NCBI GenBank assembly: GCA_022576105.1
Contig: JACZRM010000133.1
Coordinates: 1-5,526 of the forward strand
Origin: Chloroflexota bacterium
GTDB lineage: Bacteria > Chloroflexota > Dehalococcoidia > UBA3495
Direction of reading: 5' to 3'
DNA length: 5,526 bases
This document shows positions 1-4,710 of the stretch, in pieces (position 1 is the stretch's first letter; each line of letters begins with the position of its first letter). Below the pieces are notes generated by a model that was given only the letters and a program-made list of their open reading frames with translations, was not told where the DNA came from and searched no databases. The translations under genes were made by a program, and so were the position numbers.

Positions 1-45
1 GAGCGGTTGGTCATTTTGTTAGATACTATTGGCGTACCGGCATAG
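1..45 (+). CDS. Possible C-terminal tail of an upstream gene (partial)
   Basis: Frame 1 is open from the window edge to a TAG at 43-45 and reads ERLVILLDTIGVPA. This alternation of charged and aliphatic residues looks like a genuine protein C-terminus. Only 14 residues are visible, so no family can be named and the open frame may be chance. Frame 3 is open further, to a TAA near 168, but its translation is Arg-rich and does not look like a protein. If the frame-1 reading is right, the upstream gene lies on the same strand as the DUF1385 gene and ends 222 bp before it. Confidence 0.25.
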   Translation, partial: ERLVILLDTIGVPA

Positions 46-134
46 GACCAGCGCTGCTCATCGCGCCCCGACGGCGGCTAGCTCTGCACATTTTCGGTCG
101 GGGGAGAAAGCTCCGGGCCAGCACTCGGATTCTA

Positions 135-165
135 TTGTTAAAGACGACCTGTAATGCCATACTAT
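135..165 (+). promoter_or_regulatory. Candidate sigma-70-type promoter for the DUF1385 gene
   Basis: TTGTTA (135-140) matches four of six -35 consensus bases. At 17 bp spacing it is followed by CATACT (158-163); at 19 bp by TACTAT (160-165). Each matches four of six -10 bases. The stretch is more AT-rich than its surroundings. Transcription would start near 171 and give a leader of about 95 nt containing the 218-238 stem-loop. The assignment rests on weak consensus matching only. Confidence 0.35.
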
Positions 166-254
166 TTTAAGGAGCCAAGGGCCTCTACAATCCCATCAGT
201 CCCTGGAACGTCCGGGAAGTTCAGCGCGCGACTGAATTGATACGCGGGCGAACT

Positions 255-261
255 AAAAGGA
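255..261 (+). promoter_or_regulatory. Ribosome binding site for the DUF1385 gene (GTG start)
   Basis: AAAAGGA ends 6 nt before the GTG at 268-270. It supports GTG as the start, since no in-frame ATG with such a site lies nearby. Confidence 0.65.
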
Positions 262-267
262 ATCACT

Positions 268-1230
268 GTGGCGGAACAACCTAATTTTGCCTATGGCGGC
301 CAGGCCGTAATTGAAGGGGTGATGATACGGGGGAGAAATCACTTCAGCCTGGCAGTTCGCCGCCTAGACGGCAGCATCACCCACTCTCACCAACCCCTGA
401 ACTCTCTCTTCACCGGCAGAATCAGGCGGATGCCCTTCCTGAGAGGTTTCGTCGTTCTGATGGAAACCCTGATTCTGGGGATCAAGGCCCTCCACGAATC
501 AGCGAACCTGGCCATGTTGGACGAAAACAAAGAACCAGAGAAAGAGATGTCCAACTGGGCAATGGCGGTAACGCTGGGTGTTTCCCTAACGCTGGGAATA
601 GGCATCTTCTTCGTTTTGCCGCTGGTGATCGTGCATTTCCTGGACCCATCAATCTCCTCAGACCTGGTCAGCAACATCGTCGAAGGAATGCTGCGACTGA
701 CGATCCTCATCGGGTATATCTGGAGCATTGGCTACATCAAGGATATTCGCCGTGTGTTTGCCTACCACGGCGCGGAGCACATGGCGGTCCACGCCCATGA
801 AGCGGGCCTGGACCTGAACATTGAAAACGTGCGGCGGTTCAGCACTCCGCACCCGCGCTGCGGCACTGCATTCCTTTTGACGGTGGTGCTGGTTTCCATC
901 GTGATCTTCGCCTTCCTGGGCCGCCCCGACTTCGAGTGGCGCATCTTGTCCCGCATTGTGCTGCTGCCGGTGGTGGCCAGCATCAGCTATGAAATGATCC
1001 GGTTCACCGGGTCCCACCCAAGCTGGATTATCGCCAAGGTATTGGCAATCCCGGGCCTGATGCTGCAGGGGCTGACCACCCGACAACCCGACGACGCGCA
1101 GATAGAGGTTGCGATCACTGCCATGGAATCGGCAATCGCCGCCGACAAAGGCCAGGAGTATGTAGCCTGGTTCCCGGCCCGTGTGCCCGAGGAAGCGGCT
1201 GCCGATCCCGCAGAGACAACCGCCGAATAG
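268..1230 (+). CDS. DUF1385 family (YqhQ-like) integral membrane protein
   Basis: This is a 320-residue polytopic membrane protein of the DUF1385 family, close to the length of Bacillus YqhQ. The biochemical role of the family is not established. The family signature YGGQAVIEGVMIRG is at residues 9-22. PFLRGFVVLMETLILG (56-71) follows, then hydrophobic segments at about 98-124, 143-156, 201-217 and 227-241. The conserved polar blocks FAYHGAEH (164-171) and FSTPHPRCGT (191-200) are present; their His, Glu and Cys residues suggest a metal site or catalytic site, which is inference. The conserved end LTTRQPDDAQIEVAI is at 269-283. After about 285 the tail is acidic, Ala-rich and probably disordered. 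The GTG start puts the GGQAV motif at the expected N-terminal place and has a good ribosome binding site. It appears monocistronic or the first of two genes, 118 bp before the next. Confidence 0.93.
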   Translation: MAEQPNFAYGGQAVIEGVMIRGRNHFSLAVRRLDGSITHSHQPLNSLFTGRIRRMPFLRGFVVLMETLILGIKALHESANLAMLDENKEPEKEMSNWAMAVTLGVSLTLGIGIFFVLPLVIVHFLDPSISSDLVSNIVEGMLRLTILIGYIWSIGYIKDIRRVFAYHGAEHMAVHAHEAGLDLNIENVRRFSTPHPRCGTAFLLTVVLVSIVIFAFLGRPDFEWRILSRIVLLPVVASISYEMIRFTGSHPSWIIAKVLAIPGLMLQGLTTRQPDDAQIEVAITAMESAIAADKGQEYVAWFPARVPEEAAADPAETTAE

Positions 1231-1269
1231 CAGACACGTCGCGCTGCCCGTCCGCAGGGCACCGGCCTC

Positions 1270-1278
1270 TGCTAGAAT
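1270..1278 (+). promoter_or_regulatory. Extended -10 promoter element for the 1349-1747 gene
   Basis: TGCTAGAAT matches the extended -10 pattern TGnTATAAT at all but one specified base. No -35 hexamer is visible 17 bp upstream (GTCCGC at 1250-1255), as is common for extended -10 promoters. The start of transcription would fall near 1285, giving a leader of about 64 nt that carries the whole 15-bp tandem repeat. An 8-bp word, TCTGCTAG, overlaps this element (1268-1275) and recurs at 1287-1294. Confidence 0.5.
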
Positions 1279-1309
1279 AGGGCCCATCTGCTAGCGCGAT
1301 TTTCACACC

Positions 1310-1339
1310 TGTAACGGTCTCAGATGTAAAGGTCTCAGA
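1310..1339 (+). repeat. 15-bp tandem direct repeat (two copies) in the leader
   Basis: TGTAACGGTCTCAGA (1310-1324) is followed with no spacer by TGTAAAGGTCTCAGA (1325-1339), so 14 of 15 bases match. No third copy lies on either side. The second copy runs into the AGAGG ribosome binding site. It could be an operator or RNA-level control site, or simply a recent tandem duplication; the sequence alone does not separate these. Confidence 0.85.
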
Positions 1340-1341
1340 GG
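1337..1341 (+). promoter_or_regulatory. Ribosome binding site for the small Cys-rich gene
   Basis: AGAGG lies 7 nt before the ATG at 1349 and 10 nt before a second in-frame ATG at 1352. The first ATG is slightly better placed. The site overlaps the end of the second 15-bp repeat unit. Confidence 0.5.
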
Positions 1342-1348
1342 TTCCAAC

Positions 1349-1747
1349 ATGATGAACGAACCCGATGCTTGCGAGTCTTGCGGTCGAGAGTTGAGCAACT
1401 GGCAACCAGAATTCTACTTTGCCAACGTTTCCGGTCAACAGGCCGACATGCGGACCATTGCCGCCCAAAACCTGATTCGGTACAACCAGACCATGGAAAA
1501 ACTGACCCAGCAATTGGACCAGCTTTTGGAGCTGGCCCGGGAAGGCAACGTGGACACCCAACAAATCGTCCAGCACCTGGACGGCCTCCGCCAAACCCTC
1601 ACGCCCAGGCACGGCCTGTGTATTGACCGGAACTGTGCCCTGTGCCGGGTACATGAAGAAGCGATTAAAGAGCACGTTTTGATGTACGTAGACTGGCGGG
1701 TGCCGGGAACCGTCCAGAAACTTCAGCAGGCGCGCCACCGGAACTAG
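1349..1747 (+). CDS. Small Cys-clustered protein with a helical middle, function unknown
   Basis: I do not recognise this 132-residue soluble protein. It opens with a CxxC knuckle at C8 and C11 (CESCGREL), of zinc-ribbon type. A long helical, Gln/Leu-rich middle (about 37-84, NLIRYNQTMEKLTQQLDQLL onward) has heptad-like leucine spacing that suggests a coiled coil. A second cluster, C91, C96 and C99 (CIDRNCALC), is followed by H102. The ends could form one zinc site brought together by a helical hairpin, or two sites in a dimer; this is inference. No signal peptide or membrane segment is seen. It has its own candidate promoter, a repeat-bearing leader and a plausible ribosome binding site. Its TAG lies 11 bp from the end of the convergent hydrolase gene. 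Coding is supported by protein-like composition, the Cys pattern and a fitting start. An overlapping frame at 1369-1626 is Pro/Arg-rich shadow. Confidence 0.8.
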   Translation: MMNEPDACESCGRELSNWQPEFYFANVSGQQADMRTIAAQNLIRYNQTMEKLTQQLDQLLELAREGNVDTQQIVQHLDGLRQTLTPRHGLCIDRNCALCRVHEEAIKEHVLMYVDWRVPGTVQKLQQARHRN

Positions 1748-1771
1748 CACCTAGGTGGTCACACTGCCACC
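1735..1771. terminator. Weak inverted repeats between convergent genes
   Basis: GGTGG (1754-1758) can pair with CCACC on either side: 1735-1739 (14-nt loop) or 1767-1771 (8-nt loop). It spans the 11-bp gap between the two convergent stop codons, so it could limit read-through in both directions. The stems are only 5 bp and there is no T-run, so this is not a typical intrinsic terminator. Confidence 0.2.
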
Positions 1772-2967
1772 CGTATGATTCCGTACATGTGCCGAAAAAG
1801 TTTCACGCCCTCCGTCAGCAGTAGCCACGGCCCTACTCCTTCGCCTGGTCGCACGTGATCAAACAGACGGGTTTCAGTGTACCGGAAGTCCTTACGGCCC
1901 TCCAGAGCTTTCGCCAACCGGCGGGATTCGCCCACTGGAATCAGAAAATCCCCGTCATCGTGCATAATCATCAAGCGGGCATGCAAATCGGATAAATGTG
2001 CGCTGGGCGATATGGCGACCATCTTCTGATGGAAGTCGGGCGGCAGACTCTCAAGCAGCATTTTTGCCTCTGCAACGGAAGTACCTTCGAGGAGGGTGCG
2101 GACGCTTTGGGCCTGGACCGATAGAGCCTCCAGCGCTGGGCCCGGAGCGGTTTCATTCCGCAGGAAGTGCCGCTCCAATAGCTCCCGTTCGGCGGGATTA
2201 TCCAGAGTTTCCGTAAGCTCATTGGCAAACACCAGCCAGGTCAGCCGGTCTACATCCCAAGGCCCGCTCTCGGGGTCATTGAGGCGGGAACGGCTTGCTA
2301 CTTGCAGAAACAGGTCTTGCGCGTCGTAGTAAGCCCCAAAGGAATTTACAAACACCACATCATCGCGTATGCGCGAGTCGGCGGCGGCCACCATTGCGAA
2401 GGAACCGCCCACTGAGAAGCCTCCCATTCCCGCTCGCCCACGATCTACAAAATCCTGTGCGAGCAAGTATTGGAACGCGTGCACCAGGCCCTCTATCTCT
2501 TCGGGATCGATGTTGTATTGCAAGCCCATGGTCGGCGACCAGTGGAACATCACCACGAAACCGGTTCGGGCCAGAGCATCACCCAGGTTGATCACATCCG
2601 GGTCGCCCCGACCAGCAGCGTTAGCCCCCAGGAAAATCAGCACCGCTGCCCGCCGTTGGTTGTCAGGAATTCGGTAGATGTCGGCTACACCCTGGCCGTC
2701 CGGCCGAGAATATTTTACCTCTTCCCTCAGTGGGGTTCTAGTGAACCAAGGTTGGGGTTTGAAGGGGGCATCCAGGGTTTGCAGTACGAAAAAGGCGGTG
2801 TGCGTTGCGGCTCGGAAGGGCGGCGCTAGAATGATTATTATTGCTACTACTAAGATAAGTAGGCCAATTGCCATCCACAGACGATATAACCGCTTAACGT
2901 TGGCGCTTCTCGCCAGCACCGCCCAGCGCGGTCTTGGGAGACGCGCACTTCTACCAGGAGAGGCCAT
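1759..2967 (-). CDS. Membrane-anchored alpha/beta hydrolase (dienelactone hydrolase/esterase-like)
   Basis: This 402-residue protein has an Arg/Lys-rich N-terminus, one hydrophobic segment (about 31-50, MAIGLLILVVAIIIILAPP) and a large alpha/beta-hydrolase domain. By the positive-inside rule, the domain should lie outside the cytoplasmic membrane. The nucleophile elbow GFSVGG places the serine at S185. The loop HDDGDFLIP (336-344) resembles HGxxDxxVP, with D340 as the likely acid. H371 in LFDHVRP is the likely histidine. The strand AAVLIFLGANAAGRGD (107-122) fits the oxyanion-hole region. An insert of about 90 residues (230-315), rich in charged helices, lies between nucleophile and acid and is probably a lid or cap. 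Substrate is unknown. The start is not certain: GGGGGAG upstream leaves only 2 nt before the ATG, although a GTG at residue 17 has no better site. The gene is apart from the proC cluster and converges on the Cys-rich gene. Confidence 0.87.
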   Translation of the reverse strand: MASPGRSARLPRPRWAVLARSANVKRLYRLWMAIGLLILVVAIIIILAPPFRAATHTAFFVLQTLDAPFKPQPWFTRTPLREEVKYSRPDGQGVADIYRIPDNQRRAAVLIFLGANAAGRGDPDVINLGDALARTGFVVMFHWSPTMGLQYNIDPEEIEGLVHAFQYLLAQDFVDRGRAGMGGFSVGGSFAMVAAADSRIRDDVVFVNSFGAYYDAQDLFLQVASRSRLNDPESGPWDVDRLTWLVFANELTETLDNPAERELLERHFLRNETAPGPALEALSVQAQSVRTLLEGTSVAEAKMLLESLPPDFHQKMVAISPSAHLSDLHARLMIMHDDGDFLIPVGESRRLAKALEGRKDFRYTETRLFDHVRPGEGVGPWLLLTEGVKLFRHMYGIIRVAV

Positions 2968-3177
2968 ATCTCCCCCAAACCGGCGGCCCTAGCCCCGTCC
3001 AGTTTTCTTTACACTGACCAGCTACCAATTCGATAGTCACCACTCGCTTGGCCCATGATAGCCAAATTTTGCAGAAATCGCCACTGCATTCACTTGGTGC
3101 ACCATGAGGGCTGGCGATCCAACAAGTCCGCCAAACCCATCGAAGAATAGTAGTCGTCGGCGCAAAAGGACCCGCCA

Positions 3178-3193
3178 CTGCCACCGGTGGTAG
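3178..3193. repeat. Palindrome centred on CCACCGGTGG
   Basis: Positions 3181-3190 are a perfect 10-bp palindrome. As RNA it extends to 16 nt (3178-3193) through C-G, T-A and one G-U pair. It lies 211 bp upstream of the hydrolase start, so it could be an operator or part of an RNA structure; neither is shown. Confidence 0.45.
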
Positions 3194-3212
3194 CTGGGCG
3201 CCAGGTCCTGAT

Positions 3213-3261
3213 ACCGCACCGCTGCGGTCCGGTTGCTGTCTGGGGATGACTCCCCAGCCGG
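3213..3261. repeat. Two adjacent stem-loops
   Basis: The first is ACCGC (3213-3217) with GCGGT (3224-3228) and a 6-nt loop. The second is a perfect 7-bp stem, CTGGGGA (3240-3246) with TCCCCAG (3251-3257), and a TGAC loop. The second can be extended at its base by CCGG (3229-3232) with CCGG (3258-3261) across a one-sided bulge. No T-run follows on either strand, so neither looks like an intrinsic terminator. Confidence 0.45.
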
Positions 3262-3366
3262 GTCTGCCGGATGCTCGGTTTGATCAGAATGCACCGCTGA
3301 CACCTGGCCTGGCGCTGGAAGAACTTTCGAGCCCCATGCCAGCATGACACCGGGGAGTAATGTTAA

Positions 3367-3403
3367 AGCCGCCCGCCCTTCGACATGCTCAGGACCAGCG
3401 GCT
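3367..3403. repeat. Intergenic repeat-like element, CCTTCGACATGCTCAGG type
   Basis: The core CCTTCGACATGCTCAGG (3377-3393) closely matches the short dispersed repeat with core CCTTCGACAAGCTCAGG. I recall that repeat, from general knowledge, in intergenic regions of many Chloroflexota and some other bacterial genomes. Outer arms AGCCGC (3367-3372) and GCGGCT (3398-3403) are perfectly complementary, and CCT/AGG inside can also pair, so the unit can fold back on itself. It lies in the gene-free stretch, as such elements do. Only one copy is in the window, so repetition cannot be shown here. Confidence 0.5.
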
Positions 3404-3427
3404 CAATACCAACAATTTTCTTGAGAC

Positions 3428-3477
3428 CCCAAGTTCTGCCTGAACCCTGAAAGCTTATACAGAAGCTGATACTTGGG
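3428..3477. other. Nested inverted repeat downstream of the VOC gene
   Basis: CCCAAGT (3428-3434) and ACTTGGG (3471-3477) form a perfect 7-bp outer stem. Inside it, AGCTT (3452-3456) pairs with AAGCT (3463-3467) around a 6-nt loop. It begins 28 bp past the VOC stop codon, so it could mark the 3' end of the proC-to-VOC transcript. There is no T-run in the minus-strand direction, so it is not a classical intrinsic terminator; a transcript-end stabiliser or chance pairing is equally possible. Confidence 0.3.
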
Positions 3478-3505
3478 ATATCCGATTATTCTGAGATTCG
3501 GTGTA

Positions 3506-3985
3506 CTAACGCTTGGTGTACAGCAGTTCCTTAGCGTCAGTCAGCAACTCTTCATCCGAGCGGGACAGGTCAATCGGTTCGCCGTGAGGCTGAGGCACCG
3601 GGAAACCGGTTCGATAGTAAAGCTCAACCCGGTTCCCTTCCGGATCAAAGAAGTACATGCCAAAGGCGTTGCCGTGACTGACGATGCGGTCGATTTTCAG
3701 GTTCTCATCTTCGATCATCTGCTTGTACTCACGGAGGTCCTGAATGGTGGGAACCTTGAAAGAGATCTGCTGAACCAACTGAGTATCTTCGGGAGCTTGA
3801 CGGCCTTTCATCAGCACAAACTCGTGATGCTCGGCAATTGGGTCGGAACTGAGGAAACACATTCCCCGGCCGTCCAGGTCCTCATCGGCAACTTTCAGGC
3901 CGATAACCCGCGTGTAGAAATCCCGCATCTTCATAAGGTCCTGGGTGTAAATACCAACATGGCCTAGTCCGGTTGTCTGGGGCAT
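3506..3985 (-). CDS. VOC superfamily protein (glyoxalase/extradiol dioxygenase-like)
   Basis: This 159-residue cytosolic protein has the paired beta-alpha-beta-beta-beta modules of the vicinal-oxygen-chelate fold. Module one opens with GLGHVGIYTQDLMKMRDFYTRVIGL (residues 6-30), holding the first metal ligand H9. EHHEFVLM (52-59) resembles the RHHxxAL block of extradiol dioxygenases, where a histidine there aids catalysis. Module two starts at VQQISFKV (71-78) and ends with FFDPEGNRVELYY (112-124), giving metal ligand E121. In extradiol dioxygenases the module-two strand usually carries a metal-binding His; here the matching residue is Q73. The set would be H9, Q73 and E121, so the metal or the reaction may differ. 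Substrate is unknown. The ATG has a strong site, GGAGGG, 8 nt upstream. It is last in the minus-strand cluster, 51 bp after the kinase-like gene. Confidence 0.87.
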   Translation of the reverse strand: MPQTTGLGHVGIYTQDLMKMRDFYTRVIGLKVADEDLDGRGMCFLSSDPIAEHHEFVLMKGRQAPEDTQLVQQISFKVPTIQDLREYKQMIEDENLKIDRIVSHGNAFGMYFFDPEGNRVELYYRTGFPVPQPHGEPIDLSRSDEELLTDAKELLYTKR

Positions 3986-3993
3986 ATTTACTT

Positions 3994-3999
3994 CCCTCC
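3994..3999 (-). promoter_or_regulatory. Strong ribosome binding site for the VOC gene
   Basis: GGAGGG on the minus strand lies 8 nt before the ATG at 3985. It is among the best Shine-Dalgarno matches in the window, in contrast to the weak site of the preceding kinase-like gene, and suggests the VOC protein is translated independently and well. Confidence 0.75.
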
Positions 4000-4036
4000 A
4001 TATTCATTTGCCGTATATTTCTAGTGGCATGAGCTA

Positions 4037-4687
4037 TTATAACATTGTTGTGCCGGCGGGCGGATTCACCATCCTCAGGACCTGGTCCAAGGCGGCGGAG
4101 ATGCTCTGGGAGGAGTCGACCTTCAAGTGAGGCCCCTGGATGGGTTCCATTCCGGGCCGCAAACGGCAATAAATTTGCCAGTCTGCATCTGAGTGGCTGT
4201 CCGACCTGAGTCCAGAACTGCGGTCATTCAGGCGGCTGCGAATAATTTCTGGGGGGGCGGTAAACCAGACCAGGCACAGGGGAGAGTTGGTGCGCTTGGC
4301 TATGTCGTATACCCCACTCCGAATCTTGTCATTCAGGTTAGTGGCGTCGAAGATCACCCGATAGCCTTCCCGCAACAATTCCTCGATGAACTGGTGACAG
4401 GCGGCAAACACCCGGGCATGCTCTCGGCGATCGTACTTGGGATTTGGCAGCAGAGCCTTGCGCATGCGGTCGCTCCCCACAATCACAAAGGGGAGCCGCC
4501 GGGACAGTTCCTGGGCGAAGTAGGATTTTCCGGTGCCTGGCAAGCCGCTGAGCAGAACCAGAATGGGCGCGGCGGCTAGTTCTGAAGCCGGTTCAGATCG
4601 ATATTGGCTAATATCGTCGGCCAGCTCGTCACGCAGGGTGGCAACATCGATAGAAAGTGCCCGTTGGCTGATGCTGAATTCTGGCAT
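4037..4687 (-). CDS. P-loop kinase-like ATPase (AAA_33/polynucleotide kinase-like family)
   Basis: This is a 216-residue soluble P-loop protein. Residues 41-55 give a hydrophobic strand and the Walker A loop GLPGTGKS (48-55; K54 and S55 bind nucleotide phosphates and Mg). VGSDRMRKAL (70-79) matches the region where phage T4 polynucleotide kinase and relatives carry an acidic general base (D73 here). VIFDATNLN (111-119) is the DATN strand typical of AAA_33 and zeta-toxin-like small-molecule or nucleic-acid kinases. Arginines R150, R152, R156 and R161 form a plausible lid for the transferred phosphate. The first 35 residues are an extra charged helical part. ATP-dependent phosphorylation is inferred and the substrate unknown. 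No toxin or antitoxin partner is next to it. It begins 23 bp after yggT ends with no clear ribosome binding site, so translation may depend on yggT. Confidence 0.85.
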   Translation of the reverse strand: MPEFSISQRALSIDVATLRDELADDISQYRSEPASELAAAPILVLLSGLPGTGKSYFAQELSRRLPFVIVGSDRMRKALLPNPKYDRREHARVFAACHQFIEELLREGYRVIFDATNLNDKIRSGVYDIAKRTNSPLCLVWFTAPPEIIRSRLNDRSSGLRSDSHSDADWQIYCRLRPGMEPIQGPHLKVDSSQSISAALDQVLRMVNPPAGTTML

Positions 4688-4710
4688 TTTGCGGAGCAGC
4701 GGTAGATAAA

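Larger units (their letters stand above)
46..267. other. Intergenic leader upstream of the DUF1385 gene
   Basis: No credible gene lies here. A minus-strand reading from the ATG at 157-155 gives a short Arg-rich peptide of about 44 residues that I do not trust. Two small inverted repeats are visible. CCCCGAC (66-72) is complementary to GTCGGGG (97-103) across a 24-nt loop. AGTTCAG (218-224) pairs with CTGAATT (232-238), including one G-U, around a 7-nt loop. The first lies where a terminator for an upstream gene could be, but no T-run follows it. The second would sit in the 5' leader of the DUF1385 transcript. Confidence 0.4.
1231..1348 (+). other. Intergenic spacer with promoter and tandem repeat
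   Basis: This 118-bp non-coding spacer separates the DUF1385 gene from the small Cys-rich gene. It has a GC-rich start with only a 4-bp CTGC/GCAG hairpin (1244-1257). That is too weak for a terminator and has no T-run, so read-through from the DUF1385 gene is possible. The second half holds the extended -10 element and the 15-bp tandem repeat listed separately. Confidence 0.6.
2968..3505. other. 538-bp stretch without a convincing gene, rich in inverted repeats
   Basis: Several minus-strand frames are open here (about 2951-3184, 3037-3345 and 3090-3350). They overlap one another, have unusual Trp/Cys/Arg-rich composition, lack clear ribosome binding sites and match no family I know, so I read them as non-coding or a decayed gene. 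The stretch instead holds a series of inverted repeats. CCACCGGTGG (3181-3190) is a perfect palindrome. ACCGC/GCGGT pair at 3213-3228, and CTGGGGA/TCCCCAG at 3240-3257. GCGCCAGG (3198-3205) pairs with CCTGGCGC (3308-3315), and CCCAAGT with ACTTGGG at 3428-3477. The promoter of the minus-strand hydrolase should lie near its left end. A weak -10-like TATCAT reads on the minus strand from 3060 to 3055, without a good -35. Confidence 0.5.

Noticed and set aside
136..149. TGTTAAAGACGACC here resembles TGTTAAAGCCGCCC at 3361-3374 (12 of 14 bases)
   Set aside because: Two short similar words with different surroundings; most likely chance, with no extension on either side.
1241..1260. Terminator after the DUF1385 gene
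   Set aside because: Only a 4-bp CTGC/GCAG stem forms and no T-run follows.
658..1287. 209-codon minus-strand open frame opposite the DUF1385 gene
   Set aside because: It is a shadow of the DUF1385 gene, whose family motifs are unmistakable. The antisense product is rich in Gly, His and Gln without recognisable domains.
1115..1750. 211-codon minus-strand open frame across the Cys-rich gene and the spacer
   Set aside because: It runs through the candidate promoter and tandem repeat, overlaps the DUF1385 3' end, and its tail is Arg/Pro-rich. The plus-strand gene has a better start and composition.
3037..3350. Overlapping minus-strand open frames of 86 and 102 codons in the large gap
   Set aside because: They overlap in different frames, lack a ribosome binding site, have odd Trp/Arg/Cys-rich composition and fit no family I know. 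I treat them as chance or decayed coding sequence.
3473..3967. 164-codon plus-strand open frame opposite the VOC gene
   Set aside because: It is antisense to a gene with clear VOC motifs and a strong ribosome binding site.
4037..4687. Zeta-type toxin of a toxin-antitoxin pair
   Set aside because: The P-loop and DATN motifs are shared with zeta toxins, but no small antitoxin gene adjoins and the neighbours are housekeeping genes, so a general kinase call is safer.
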